Assembly: GCF_900460215.1 (NCBI RefSeq)
Contig: NZ_UHIA01000004.1
Span: 876,001-940,000, forward strand
Reading direction: 5' to 3'
DNA: 64,000 nt
Source: Suttonella indologenes
GTDB lineage: Bacteria; Pseudomonadota; Gammaproteobacteria; Cardiobacteriales; Cardiobacteriaceae
Shown one piece after another: positions 1-9,654 of this stretch (position 1 is its first letter; every line of letters starts with the position of its first letter). Under the pieces are notes generated by a model. That model searched no databases and was not told the origin of the DNA. It worked only from the letters and a program-made list of their open reading frames with translations. A program made the translations under genes and the position numbers.

Positions 1-166
1 GGTTAAGACGCTTTTTGCTGCTAAAACGCTTACCGCATTGCCGGCATTTGTATCGTTGCTGATGATTTTGTCTGCCGTCTTTTTTGACCTGTTTTGAGCC
101 ACAGAAAAAGCATTTTTTGTGTTCAAAGCTTTTGACCTCGCTAAAAGCCTTACAGAATAAGGTTTT
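1..166 (-). CDS. Transposase-like zinc-ribbon fragment, cut by the window edge
   Basis: Read on the minus strand, the first 166 bases give an open frame with two CxxC pairs in the arrangement C-F-F-C-G-S-K then about 18 residues then C-R-Q-C-G-K-R-F. This is the zinc-ribbon head seen at the N-terminus of several insertion-sequence transposases (InsA-like and related). The frame is closed upstream by TGA at 167-169, and no ATG, GTG or TTG lies between that stop and the first cysteine. The gene is therefore either truncated at its 5' end or starts unusually. The rest lies outside the window. The IS family cannot be decided from 55 residues. IS-like terminal sequences occur nearby (499-542). Confidence 0.45.
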
Positions 167-213
167 TCAAACTTTTTAGCACCTAAAATGTCCCTTTCCC
201 CTTATACGCCATA

Positions 214-489
214 ATGGGGCTTGAAAAACAGCTTGAAAAGCTCACGCATGCTGTTGACATCATGACACAAGATTTTGATATGCTTGTAAGGTCATTTTCG
301 GAATTTAACGAACAGCTGATGCTGCAGAAAAAGACCTTTTTAAATGATGTCGCTATCTCAGCAGAAGATATTATTGAAAAACATCTGGAAGTTCTTCGCC
401 AAGATTTGGTACAGAAGCATATTGATGTTATTAATAACTCTATAAAAAACAAGCGCGGCTTTAAGTGGAAATTTTTTGCTAAGTCTTGA
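214..489 (+). CDS. Small hypothetical coiled-coil protein
   Basis: This is a 91-residue charged protein, rich in Leu, Glu, Lys and Gln, with heptad-like spacing through most of its length (MGLEKQLEKL start, basic tail ending FKWKFFAKS). No signal peptide or membrane segment is visible. I do not recognise the family; size and coiled-coil character resemble small accessory proteins of plasmids or mobile elements, but that is only an impression. No good ribosome-binding site precedes ATG 214, so the start is uncertain. A strong hairpin lies 10 bases after the stop. The antisense frame is Ser/Cys-rich and looks like a shadow. Confidence 0.5.
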   Translation: MGLEKQLEKLTHAVDIMTQDFDMLVRSFSEFNEQLMLQKKTFLNDVAISAEDIIEKHLEVLRQDLVQKHIDVINNSIKNKRGFKWKFFAKS

Positions 490-498
490 ATAAATTTA

Positions 499-542
499 GG
501 GGCTGAAGCAGATTGAAATAAGCATCAATCTACTTCAGCCCC
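499..542. repeat. Perfectly opposed copies of an IS-end-like word forming a hairpin
   Basis: The left arm GGGGCTGAAGCAGATTGA (499-516) and the right arm TCAATCTACTTCAGCCCC (525-542) are complementary over 18 bases with one mismatch, around an 8-base loop. It could terminate the gene ending at 489 and the RTX gene ending at 617. The same word (GGGGCTGAAGTAGATTA) also occurs at 10185-10201 and 13337-13353, where it ends the two truncated RTX genes, so it behaves like the terminal inverted repeat of an insertion sequence rather than an ordinary terminator. Confidence 0.7.
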
Positions 543-616
543 TAAGTTTATATTTGCCCCACCAAGAATTTGATGAGGCGTTAGTGCAAATATTAATTTA
601 AGCAAAACTGCATTTA

Positions 617-3600
617 TTACCCGCCAATCCGATTCGGATCATTTACTGCGCCTGCGGCCAGAAGCGCAGCGTCTGCACCAAGACTGTTAGGCGCATCTGC
701 CGGCGCTGCAGCCCCTGAACCAAAGGATGCCATGGCATTGACCAATTGGTTCGCCTGAGCCGCGCTGCGGTCATTGGCATCGCGATTGCCGCCCGCGCTG
801 TAAGCCTGCACTTTTGCTTCAAAGCCGCGATAGTCCATCGTCTCATTGTCGAAGACAAAATGCTCTATCCGGCCTTTGTCTGCAGCCGCATAGCGGTCTT
901 TGATCGTGATGGTGTCATCGCTGCCTGCAAAGTGCAGAATCTGGTCATTATTCTTGCGCTCCAGCCGGATGTCTTCAAGACGGTAGTTTTGCAGTATCAG
1001 GGTGTCATTCACTCCGCCCTCATCATCAATGATGTCCTGCCCATCGCCTTTTTGGTATTGGTAGGTGTCGCTACCAAGCCCGCCCTGCAGCAGGTCATTA
1101 CCTTTGCCGCCGATCAGGAGGTCGCTGCCTATCAAACCGATTAAGGTGTCGTCTCCTTTACCGCCAGAGAGCACATCATTGAACCAGCTGCCGTAAAGCT
1201 TGTCATTGCCGCTTTCTCCGATAACGGTACCGCCGTTCCATGGGGTATGGAGTTCGCGGTCGGTATGGGTAATGCTGACGGGAATGCTGCCGGTTTTGCT
1301 TAAGCCGTATGCATCTGTCGCGGTGATGCTCAGGGTAAAGTCGTCTTGTCCGATCGGCACTTCTGCCGTGATGGCATGGGTGTACTCGTCATAGTGCATC
1401 CAGCTGGGCAGTTCAGCACCATCATTCATGGTGATGCGGTAGCTGAGGGCGCCGTTTTCCGGATCTTTAAATTGCCAGAGCGGCAGATAGTAGCGCCAGG
1501 TTTTGCCTTCTGCAGCGGCTTGGGCGCCTAGGTCTCCCTGCAGCTGCGGCGCTGCATTGATATGCAGGTCAAAGTTATCGGCGCTGCGTTTTCCTGCGCT
1601 GTCCTGCGCTTGGATTTTGAGGCTGAGGTCTTGGCTGCCAAGCGGTGCCTGTCCGCTTAATTGCCCTGTTTGCTCATCAAAGCTCAGCCATGCCGGCAGG
1701 GCATCGCCATTGCTTTGGGTCAGGGTAAAGGTCAGGCTGCTGCCTTCTGGGTCGTTAAAGCGGCTCAGGTCGAGGATTTGCTGGAGGTTCTCGCCTTCGT
1801 TGATGCGGATGTCGTTATACGGCAATACCAATACCGGCGCTTGGTTCGGCGCAATATTCAGCGCAAATGCGGTTTCACTGTGTAAATTCGCCGCATCTGT
1901 TGCCTGCAGGCGCAAGCCCAGTGTTGATACGTCCGCGGGCGCTGTACCGCTCAGCGTGCGGGTATCTGCATCAAACTGCAGCCACGCCGGCAATGCGGTG
2001 CCGTCTTGCGCGGTCAGGGTATAGCTGAGCGCATGTCCTTCCGGATCGGCAAAGAGGTTGTCCGGCAGGCTGATGGTAAAGGCGACGGCTTCGGTGACGG
2101 CGATATCATCAGGATGGCGCAGCCGCCGCGGTGCTTGGTTATCAGCAATCACCAGATCGACTGTCGTGCTGGCGCTGAGGCTGGAGGCTTCGGATGCGGT
2201 CACATTGAGGGTCAGGTCTGCTGCGCCGATTGGCGGTTTGCCGCTGATGGCGCCTGTTGCTAAGTCAATATGCAGCCAATCCGGCAAGGCGCTGCCATCG
2301 GCGGTGCTGACGGTAAAGTGCAGGGCATCGCCTTCTCTGTCGGTAAAGTAGTCATTCAGGTTCGCCGTTAAGGTTTCTGCTTCAATGGCATTGAGGCGTG
2401 TGTTGTTTACGGCTGTCGGCGCTGTGGAGTGCGTGCCGCCTTGCGCGAGGTATTCCAGATAGTCTGTCGTCCACTCACGGCCGTTATCATCAAAGACGAT
2501 GCTGTCGACTTTGCTGTCATAGACGCTGCTGCCATGATTGGTACTGGCTTTGAAGTGGTCTTTGAGGGTAATTTGATCGTGCGCATCATGATTGAAGGTG
2601 ATGACGATATCATCGCCGCTGCGGCGGACGTTTGCATCCTTATCGTTTACGCCTGAGATATGCAGGCTGTCGCGGGCGGCTGTGTTATCCAAGAAGTTCA
2701 TCTCGTCTTTTCCGCCGCCGATTTGATAGTGAATGGTGTCGTTGCCGCCGCGGGCATTGACGATGTTATCGGCTGCATTGAGGACGATGTCGTTATCCAG
2801 TGCGTTGCCATAGGCTGCAGCGGCGCTTCCTTTGAGAATCAGATTCTCAACATTGTCTTCTAGGTCGGCGTATTGTCCTGTGTTAACAGGGTTGCCCATG
2901 CTGTCTTTGCTGATGATGAATGGATCGGCATGGCGCTCAATGGTATCAATGCCGCCATCGGCTGCTTCGATGACTTTATCGCCCGCTACTAAGTAGCTGC
3001 TCCAGCTGCTGTCTTGTGCCACGCTGTCATAACGGTCAACAACATAATAATCATCGCCGGCACCGCCTTGCATGATGTCTGCGCCTGCGCCGCCGTCTAG
3101 GCGGTTATTGCCGCTGTTTCCTGTGAGGCGGTTATCCGCATCGTTGCCTGTAGCATCGGCGTCTTTATCGCCCAATAAGGTAACTGCTTCTAGGTTGGTG
3201 TTGACGAGGGTAAAGCTTGAGTCGGTTTCAACGGTATCGTAGCCTTCATCTGCTTTTTCTATGATGGTGTCTTGGCTGTCAATACGGTAAGTGTCGTCGC
3301 CTTTGCCGCCGATTAGGGTGTCGGCATCTGCGCCGCCGTCTAGTACATCGCTGCCTAAACCGCCTATCAGCGTATCGCTGCCGCCATTGCCAAAGAGCTG
3401 GTCGTCTCCGGCACCGCCATCTATGGTGTCTATGCCGTCCCAACCTTGTACGACGTCATCGCCGTCAGCAAACTGGCTGGGAATGTTCATCGCTTTCAGG
3501 TCGTCGATGCGCCACTCTGTTTGGTCGGCAAACTGGAAGTGTTCGATACGGTGGTCTGCGTCGGTAAACCAATCTGTGATGGTTATGGCCGCATCGCCAT

Positions 3601-6600
3601 TGACGGAGACTAACAGATGATTGTCAACGCGGCTGAAGCTGACGTCTTCACGGCGGATGCCTGCACCAAAGATAATGCGGTCGTCTCCTGCAATATCGGT
3701 AATGGTGTCATGGCCATCGCCAAGCTGATAGTAATAGGTGTCGTCGCCTTCGCCGCCGTTCAAGGTGTCATTGCCTTTGCCGCCTGTAATGCTGTCATTG
3801 CCGCCTTTGGCATCAATCACATCATCAAATACGCTGCCGACGAGGACGTCATCGCCGTCGGTTTCGTGCAGGGTGTGCTGGGCAATGTCGGATTCCTGCC
3901 AAACGGTACCGTTATCAAATACGATTCGATCAATACCGCGTTTTTCTGCGCCTTCTGCAAAATAGCCTTGAACGCGTACGCTTTCTTTCGTGGCGTTCAT
4001 CACAATCAGCAGGTCATCGCCGTCAGATTTGAGGTTAACGGTTTCTGGCGCAATGTCCTGCAGGCGCAGGGTGTTGGTCTCATAGTCGGTGAGGCTTGCG
4101 TGCAAGATGGTGTCATGGCCATCGCCGCTATGGAAGATATAGGTATCGTTGCCGGCACCGCCAAGCAGGGCATCATCGCCTTGTCCGCCTGATAGGGTGT
4201 CGTTGCCATTTCCGCCTTCTAGGCGGTCATTGCCTTTGCCGCCATAGAGGCTGTCCGCGCCATTATCCCCGTAGAGGCGGTCTTCGCCGTCTTCGCCATA
4301 GAGTCTGTCGCTGCCTAGTCCGCCATGCAGTTCGTCATTGCCGGCACGGCCATAAAGGGTGTCATCGCCGGCACCGCCGTCGAGTGTATCGGCATCGCGG
4401 TAGCCATACAGGGTATCAGCCTGCTCGGTACCTTGCTGTACGAGTGTTTTAACAGCTGCAATGTCCCATGTTTTGCCATCTGCAAATGCGATGCTCTGCA
4501 GGGTGTCTTTACCTTCGGCATCGTTGGCAAAATAGTCTTGCACGGTGATGTGCTGGCCGTTATCTAAGTGCAGGACAAGATTATCGTTGATGCGGACGGC
4601 ACGCACGGCATCGGAGCGGATATCTGCGAACTGTAAGGTGTCGCGATCGCCGTCGGTATTGCCGCTGTTGATGATGGTGTCATTGCCATCGCCATGGCGG
4701 TAAAGGTAGGTGTCGCTGCCTGAACTGCCTCTCAGCGTATCATTGCCTTCTCCGCCAGCGAGGAGGTCATTGCCTTCGCCGCCGTCAATGTAGTCATTGC
4801 CTTCACCGCCGCTCAAGGTGTCGTTGCCAGCATAGCCAAAGAGCTGGTCATTGCCTGCGCCGCCATCTAAGGCATCTGCGCCGTCGTAGCCATAGAGCTT
4901 GTCATTGCGCTCGGTAGTTTCCTGAACTTTGGCTTTGATAATTTCCGGCGTCCAGACTTCAGCGCTGCTGTCGAAGGTAATTTGTGCAAGCGCAGCATTG
5001 GTTGCGCCGTGCGTGTCAAAATAACCGTTAACGGTAATGGTCTGGCCATTGTCTTGAGTGAGAATCAGGCTGCCGCCATCACGTGATGCGGTTACTTGGG
5101 CAGGCGTCAGTCCTTGCAGCGCTAGGGTATCTGTACCGCCGCCGTAGTTATTGATGGTGTCGCTGCCATCACCATAGCGGTAGTAGTAGGTATCGTCGCC
5201 AGCGCCGCCGTTTAAGGTATCGCTGCCTTTGCCGCCGGTGATGCTGTCGTTGCCTGCGCCGCCGTCAATGCGGTCGGCGCCTTCGCCGCCATTTAAGGTG
5301 TCATCACCGCCGTAGCCATACAGTTCATCATTGCCGGCGCCGCCGTCGAGGCTGTCGGCTCTGTCATAGCCGTAGAGCTTGTCGTTTTGTCCGCTGCTGA
5401 TTTGGACTTTCTCTTTCACCGCAGCAATGTCCCATTGCCCATCGGCAAAGGCGATAACGTTAATGGCATTGCTGCTGGCATCGCTGCCGTCAAAGTAGTC
5501 TGTTACGCTAATGACTGCGCCGTCGGCAAGGTGCAGCAGCAGTGTATTGCCGTCGCGTGCAGCGGTTACCTGCGCTTGGCTGATGCCTTCAAGTTTCAGC
5601 GTGTCGGTGCCGCCGCTGTTTTCGTCTTTGTTGGTGATGGTGTCGCTGCCATCGCCTAAGCGGTAAATGTAGGTGTCATCGCCAGCGCCGCCGTTTAAGG
5701 TGTCGCTGCCTTTGCCGCCGGTGATGCTGTCGCTGCCTTCGCCGCCGTCAATGCGGTCGGCGCCTTCGCCGCCATCAAGGATGTCGTCGCCATCGTTGCC
5801 GTAGAGAATGTCATTGTCTGCACCGCCATGCAGCACGTCATCCGTGCTGTAGCCGTATAGCGTGTCGTTCTGCTCCGTTCCTTGTTGGACGAGCGTGCGA
5901 ATTTCATCTGTTTCAAAAGCAGTGTTATCATCAAACTCAATGCGGTCAAAAACATACCCTGTTATCGCCTGACCATTAAAGTAGTTCTTAACGGTGATTG
6001 TATGTTCTGTTTGTTTAATGGTGATGCGTAAATCATCCCCATTAACACGTGCCATTTGAATATCGTCTTTGCTTAGCTCATGCAATACTAATCGATTGTT
6101 GTGCCCTGTCGCCTCAAAATGGTCAACAATGGTATCGTTACCGTCTCCAAGACGATAGTGATAGGTATCTGCACCATTTGCGCCATTCAATACGTCATCA
6201 CCATATCCGCCAGTAATGCTATCGTCATCATTACCCGCATAAACGGTATCATTGCCAGCACCTGCATCGATAACATTTGCTCCATCACCAGCGTAAATCT
6301 CATCATCGCCAGCAAGTGCAGAGATGTTATCTGTTTCAGCAGTGTAGTATAGCTTATCGGCTTGTTCAGTAGGATTAGGTTTCAAGGTTTCGACAATATC
6401 TTCCCATGATACGGTTGAACCATCAGCAAATTGCAGTTTTTCAATACGGCCTTGATAAACAGAGCCGTCAAAATTGAAGAAATTATCTAACTGAATCGTA
6501 CCTTGCGGAGTATGAATCGTAACGCTTGATATATCGCGAGTGAAGCTGATGTTTTGTGCGGTAATAGACGCGTCCGTGAATACAATTGAATCGTTACCAG

Positions 6601-8425
6601 CGCTGTCATAAATACGGTCATCGCCAAATTTGCCGCTAAAGCGATAAATATCATTACCTGCACCGCCTTGGAGCAAATCATTTCCGCCGCGGCCGTCAAA
6701 CGCCTCATCCTTATCTGTACCAAGCAGCTTGTCGGCAACTTCTGTACCCTTGTAGTAGCGGTGATTTATGAGTGCTGAAAAAATACCACCACGTTCATTG
6801 CTTAATGCTTCTAAATGAGAGGCAAGTGTTGTTTGATAATCACCATAATAAGCTCCCAAATCCTCCATATGTTGAACCAAAGATAATATTCTCGTTTCAT
6901 CTCCGTTTTCATAGGCTTGGGTAAGTAGTTGGTCTACAATAGTCCATATAAGTGGGCTATTGGTGTTTTCAGGTGAAAATAAACCACCATAATCCACTTG
7001 ATCGGCAATAGCGGCACGCACATAATTAGCAAACTTCTGATATTCAACAATTAATTTAGGTGCTGCATGCCCATGAGGATTAGGATCGCGTTCGCCCCAG
7101 CACCATGTGCCCAGATAGCCATGCCCTGTGAGATGCTCAAGCGTCACTAATTGGCGGGCATCCATCACATGACCATAAATTTTCTTAGGATCGCGGCTAT
7201 AAGGATCAACGTCCTCACTGCCTGTCCAGCGATAAATTAAGGCATCTAGCAAAGATTCACGCTTAGCTTCATCTGCAGCAATATATTCTTCTACCATTGC
7301 TTTGAGCTTGCTGTCTTTGCTCATTGCTATCTGTAAGTTAGGTACATTGCCAAAACCATGAACATCGGGCAGAGTAGCTACATCCTCAGGAATGTCTACC
7401 GCTCCAGTATAACGAGAATCCGCAGTGTTGACTTTAAACCATACGTCTTCAATGTCGGACTGAGTGCCATCTGTCCAGGTAACTTGCGAACGATGGGAAA
7501 TATCGTTATTAGCGTCATCTGTTTCATGAACTTGCTGCGCTTGAAGATTGATAGAAGCAATACCTAAATCAGACAAGGAAGAGAGTTCGTCAGCATCTGT
7601 TTTGCCATTATAGTTTCTATCCTGCCAAACTTTGAGCTGTGACCAAATCGCATCTTGAGCAGAAATAACGCCATCGGCGTTCGTGTCATACTGACGCAGG
7701 GCTGCAAATCCATCAGCGGCAAGCGTTCCATCTTGTAAAACGGTATGATTGCCGAACAGCTCCGCACCGTTATCAATTTTTCCATTACTATTTAGGTCTA
7801 AAGCGAGAAATCCATCATTTCTATTCAACCATGCTGTTTTTTCAGCAAATAAGCTATTATCTAGATCAAAAAATACACCATTTCTTAAAAAGGTAGTTTC
7901 AATACCACCTTTGTTTAAGTCTATTACAAGTGGAGAAACGGTTCTCTCAGCATCATCTATATTAGGATGAGATGTTGGTTTTGGAGGCTTATTACATAGC
8001 TTATCATTAGAACCTTTTGGATATCCCTCCTCAGATAAGTCTATAAATGTCAAACCTATAGATGCAAAACTGAACACCATGCCTACTACATTAAATTTGT
8101 TTGCCATAGTAAATGCAGCAGATAAAAAGCCGAGAGTATCTGACCAAGTTAATTTTTCATTTCTATTTATAACCTTAGCAGCAAAAGTAATTATACCTAA
8201 AGCACCAGTAAATTTCGCTAGTTTTCTTACAATACCTTCTTCATACATACCTGAACTGGCAGCATATAAGCCGTCAGATATAATATTAACTGACTTAACG
8301 CTACCTCTAATATTTCTCTCACAATCAAAATCATAACTAGCTCCTACTAAATTATTTAGAGAACTTGCTGAACTTGATGTAAGTTTTACTATAACATCAA
8401 AAGTAGTCATAAATGGACTGCCCAT
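617..8425 (-). CDS. Giant RTX (FrpC/ApxIVA-like) calcium-binding protein with cadherin-like repeats
   Basis: A 2602-residue protein, the only full-length RTX gene here. Order of parts: unique head with hydrophobic stretches (about 1-155); a module like the FrpC self-processing module (about 160-335, EF-hand-like DxDxxG loops) whose scissile Asp-Pro is replaced by Ser164-Pro165; a conserved block with RWTGSEDVDPYSRD (about 355-445); many GGxGxDxLxG calcium-binding repeats (about 560-1990), including four tandem modules of roughly 160 residues; four dystroglycan/cadherin-like (CADG) repeats (about 2005-2385); a last RTX block; and a C-terminus with LVNAMASFG typical of type I secretion substrates. 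A GGAGG site 6 bases upstream supports ATG 8425; it overlaps the end of the membrane-protein gene upstream. By family, it should be exported by a HlyB/HlyD/TolC system and fold on binding calcium; toxin or adhesin role is unknown. Confidence 0.9.
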   Translation of the reverse strand: MGSPFMTTFDVIVKLTSSSASSLNNLVGASYDFDCERNIRGSVKSVNIISDGLYAASSGMYEEGIVRKLAKFTGALGIITFAAKVINRNEKLTWSDTLGFLSAAFTMANKFNVVGMVFSFASIGLTFIDLSEEGYPKGSNDKLCNKPPKPTSHPNIDDAERTVSPLVIDLNKGGIETTFLRNGVFFDLDNSLFAEKTAWLNRNDGFLALDLNSNGKIDNGAELFGNHTVLQDGTLAADGFAALRQYDTNADGVISAQDAIWSQLKVWQDRNYNGKTDADELSSLSDLGIASINLQAQQVHETDDANNDISHRSQVTWTDGTQSDIEDVWFKVNTADSRYTGAVDIPEDVATLPDVHGFGNVPNLQIAMSKDSKLKAMVEEYIAADEAKRESLLDALIYRWTGSEDVDPYSRDPKKIYGHVMDARQLVTLEHLTGHGYLGTWCWGERDPNPHGHAAPKLIVEYQKFANYVRAAIADQVDYGGLFSPENTNSPLIWTIVDQLLTQAYENGDETRILSLVQHMEDLGAYYGDYQTTLASHLEALSNERGGIFSALINHRYYKGTEVADKLLGTDKDEAFDGRGGNDLLQGGAGNDIYRFSGKFGDDRIYDSAGNDSIVFTDASITAQNISFTRDISSVTIHTPQGTIQLDNFFNFDGSVYQGRIEKLQFADGSTVSWEDIVETLKPNPTEQADKLYYTAETDNISALAGDDEIYAGDGANVIDAGAGNDTVYAGNDDDSITGGYGDDVLNGANGADTYHYRLGDGNDTIVDHFEATGHNNRLVLHELSKDDIQMARVNGDDLRITIKQTEHTITVKNYFNGQAITGYVFDRIEFDDNTAFETDEIRTLVQQGTEQNDTLYGYSTDDVLHGGADNDILYGNDGDDILDGGEGADRIDGGEGSDSITGGKGSDTLNGGAGDDTYIYRLGDGSDTITNKDENSGGTDTLKLEGISQAQVTAARDGNTLLLHLADGAVISVTDYFDGSDASSNAINVIAFADGQWDIAAVKEKVQISSGQNDKLYGYDRADSLDGGAGNDELYGYGGDDTLNGGEGADRIDGGAGNDSITGGKGSDTLNGGAGDDTYYYRYGDGSDTINNYGGGTDTLALQGLTPAQVTASRDGGSLILTQDNGQTITVNGYFDTHGATNAALAQITFDSSAEVWTPEIIKAKVQETTERNDKLYGYDGADALDGGAGNDQLFGYAGNDTLSGGEGNDYIDGGEGNDLLAGGEGNDTLRGSSGSDTYLYRHGDGNDTIINSGNTDGDRDTLQFADIRSDAVRAVRINDNLVLHLDNGQHITVQDYFANDAEGKDTLQSIAFADGKTWDIAAVKTLVQQGTEQADTLYGYRDADTLDGGAGDDTLYGRAGNDELHGGLGSDRLYGEDGEDRLYGDNGADSLYGGKGNDRLEGGNGNDTLSGGQGDDALLGGAGNDTYIFHSGDGHDTILHASLTDYETNTLRLQDIAPETVNLKSDGDDLLIVMNATKESVRVQGYFAEGAEKRGIDRIVFDNGTVWQESDIAQHTLHETDGDDVLVGSVFDDVIDAKGGNDSITGGKGNDTLNGGEGDDTYYYQLGDGHDTITDIAGDDRIIFGAGIRREDVSFSRVDNHLLVSVNGDAAITITDWFTDADHRIEHFQFADQTEWRIDDLKAMNIPSQFADGDDVVQGWDGIDTIDGGAGDDQLFGNGGSDTLIGGLGSDVLDGGADADTLIGGKGDDTYRIDSQDTIIEKADEGYDTVETDSSFTLVNTNLEAVTLLGDKDADATGNDADNRLTGNSGNNRLDGGAGADIMQGGAGDDYYVVDRYDSVAQDSSWSSYLVAGDKVIEAADGGIDTIERHADPFIISKDSMGNPVNTGQYADLEDNVENLILKGSAAAAYGNALDNDIVLNAADNIVNARGGNDTIHYQIGGGKDEMNFLDNTAARDSLHISGVNDKDANVRRSGDDIVITFNHDAHDQITLKDHFKASTNHGSSVYDSKVDSIVFDDNGREWTTDYLEYLAQGGTHSTAPTAVNNTRLNAIEAETLTANLNDYFTDREGDALHFTVSTADGSALPDWLHIDLATGAISGKPPIGAADLTLNVTASEASSLSASTTVDLVIADNQAPRRLRHPDDIAVTEAVAFTISLPDNLFADPEGHALSYTLTAQDGTALPAWLQFDADTRTLSGTAPADVSTLGLRLQATDAANLHSETAFALNIAPNQAPVLVLPYNDIRINEGENLQQILDLSRFNDPEGSSLTFTLTQSNGDALPAWLSFDEQTGQLSGQAPLGSQDLSLKIQAQDSAGKRSADNFDLHINAAPQLQGDLGAQAAAEGKTWRYYLPLWQFKDPENGALSYRITMNDGAELPSWMHYDEYTHAITAEVPIGQDDFTLSITATDAYGLSKTGSIPVSITHTDRELHTPWNGGTVIGESGNDKLYGSWFNDVLSGGKGDDTLIGLIGSDLLIGGKGNDLLQGGLGSDTYQYQKGDGQDIIDDEGGVNDTLILQNYRLEDIRLERKNNDQILHFAGSDDTITIKDRYAAADKGRIEHFVFDNETMDYRGFEAKVQAYSAGGNRDANDRSAAQANQLVNAMASFGSGAAAPADAPNSLGADAALLAAGAVNDPNRIGG

Positions 8426-8428
8426 AAT

Positions 8429-9064
8429 CTACCTCCAAGATTTATAAATACTAATTGCAATATTAAAAATTATGTAAACAGAATAAATCAATAAGAAGAA
8501 GTGAAAGCAAAAATAAAGAGTTATTTTTCTATAAAAAAATTTCATTTCTTTGTTAATAAAAATATTTTCTTTTTTTTCTTTATTAACTATTCTACTTATT
8601 GCAATGCTATTTTCAGTAATATTTTTGTATCTATTCTGATAGAATAAAACATAATCATCTGAAAAGTTATAAATACCTTTTTTATTCTTACAGAAATCTT
8701 CCCAAGTTCCTATACATGAGAAACACCATGTTTGATTATCTTTAGTAACTGTTAAAATGGGACTACCAAATTTTACTTCAGGTAAACGATATCTGATTGT
8801 AAATGGACCGTTTATTACATACTCTTCTCTACTTACATTCAGACTATCGTAGAAAGTATAGACTGAATAGTAGTAAGAGTAAAATGCAAGAAATGCATAA
8901 AAAAGAAGGCTTAAAATACATTCTCCTAATGATTCTTCTTTATAAGCTAAAAAACTTTTTAGTTTTAAATAAGTGTATAACACTGGATTAGTTTTAAAGG
9001 AAGGAAAGTTTACGATATAAAACCCTTCTTCGGTTTTTATTTTTCCGTATTTTTTATAACTCAT
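8429..9064 (-). CDS. Small membrane protein paired with the full-length RTX gene
   Basis: 211 residues. Hydrophobic segments lie near residues 48-68 and 183-205, with a polar middle domain of about 110 residues containing two nearby cysteines (TWCFSC), so the middle domain is probably periplasmic. It ends three bases before the RTX start and its TAG stop lies inside the RTX ribosome-binding site, so the two are translationally coupled. The same layout recurs upstream of the other RTX genes with unrelated or weakly related sequences. By position it resembles frpD before frpC in Neisseria, but it is not a lipoprotein. Possible roles are a cognate partner or an immunity protein; neither is shown by sequence. 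Very AT-rich compared with the RTX gene. Confidence 0.75.
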   Translation of the reverse strand: MSYKKYGKIKTEEGFYIVNFPSFKTNPVLYTYLKLKSFLAYKEESLGECILSLLFYAFLAFYSYYYSVYTFYDSLNVSREEYVINGPFTIRYRLPEVKFGSPILTVTKDNQTWCFSCIGTWEDFCKNKKGIYNFSDDYVLFYQNRYKNITENSIAISRIVNKEKKENIFINKEMKFFYRKITLYFCFHFFLLIYSVYIIFNIAISIYKSWR

Positions 9065-9405
9065 AAAGAATGTTCTCGCATCAAAAAAATTGGTGTTTTT
9101 AATACCTATGAGATAATATCTTCAACTTATTATGTATAATTTTAAGCACCAACCTACTTTTATAAGCATTAATAACATATTTTTGGATACTAGTGACACG
9201 ATAGCTACTCTTTTTTATTATGAAGATATTTTGTTTTTCTGGCTTTGTCAAGAATTATTTTTATCTGCAACCTGCCGTTTGCATTAATTTTTATGCCAAT
9301 CTTGCTCATCTGACAACAACAGCCCCAGCTGCTAACAGCCTTGTGCTTTCTCAGCCTCCTTGACTGCACCGTCTAAGACTGGTGATTGCTGGCGTATGGC
9401 TATCC
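9065..9405. other. Gene-free AT-rich spacer
   Basis: No coding frame, RNA gene or strong hairpin is visible. The right part (about 9255-9300) resembles the spacer at about 15435-15480, the corresponding sequence beyond the complete tolC gene, so this stretch appears to belong to the duplicated tolC flank. Confidence 0.5.
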
Positions 9406-9653
9406 TGATGTGCTACTCAAACAGCATCTTTAAAGCGTTGATTTGCGTTTCCTGCCGGATCAAGCCGCTAAGCTGTAGTAAGGTGATCGATCCATGTGGT
9501 GATGTATTGATATTTTGCTTCTTGCAGCTGTTCAGCGGCATTGGCACGGTCTTTTTCTGCTTGCAGAATTTCCAGCGGATAGCTCATGCCGTATTGATTG
9601 CCGAGTTTGGTGGCTTTTAGTTTGGCTTGGTTGGTTGCAAGCAGTTTTTCTTG
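9406..9653 (-). pseudogene. Duplicated 3' fragment of the tolC-like gene
   Basis: This stretch matches 15717-15960, the last 80 or so codons of the complete tolC-family gene, almost base for base. It differs by a 4-base insertion: GGTGATCGATCC here against GGTGATCC, i.e. a duplicated GATC, which shifts the frame so the C-terminus reads WIDHLTTA and stops early. Homology ends abruptly at 9653, where the sequence joins the start of a remnant RTX gene (MSECD, 9655-9669). It is a recombination leftover without its own promoter or start. Confidence 0.85.
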
Positions 9654-9654
9654 T

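Noticed and set aside
183..452. Minus-strand frame of 89 codons overlapping the 91-aa gene
   Set aside because: It is Ser/Cys/Phe-rich and looks like the complement of the Lys/Glu/Leu-rich plus-strand gene, which is the better coding candidate.
3280..5880. Regularly spaced repeats resembling a CRISPR array
   Set aside because: The repeats are in frame, code for GGxGxD motifs, vary in length and sequence, and have no unrelated spacers or cas genes.
617..8400. Many long open frames antisense to the RTX gene, for example 3617-4192 and 1503-2024
   Set aside because: They mirror the biased Gly/Asp codons of the RTX repeats, lack ribosome-binding sites and give repetitive Val/Ile/Ala or Pro/Ser strings with no family resemblance.
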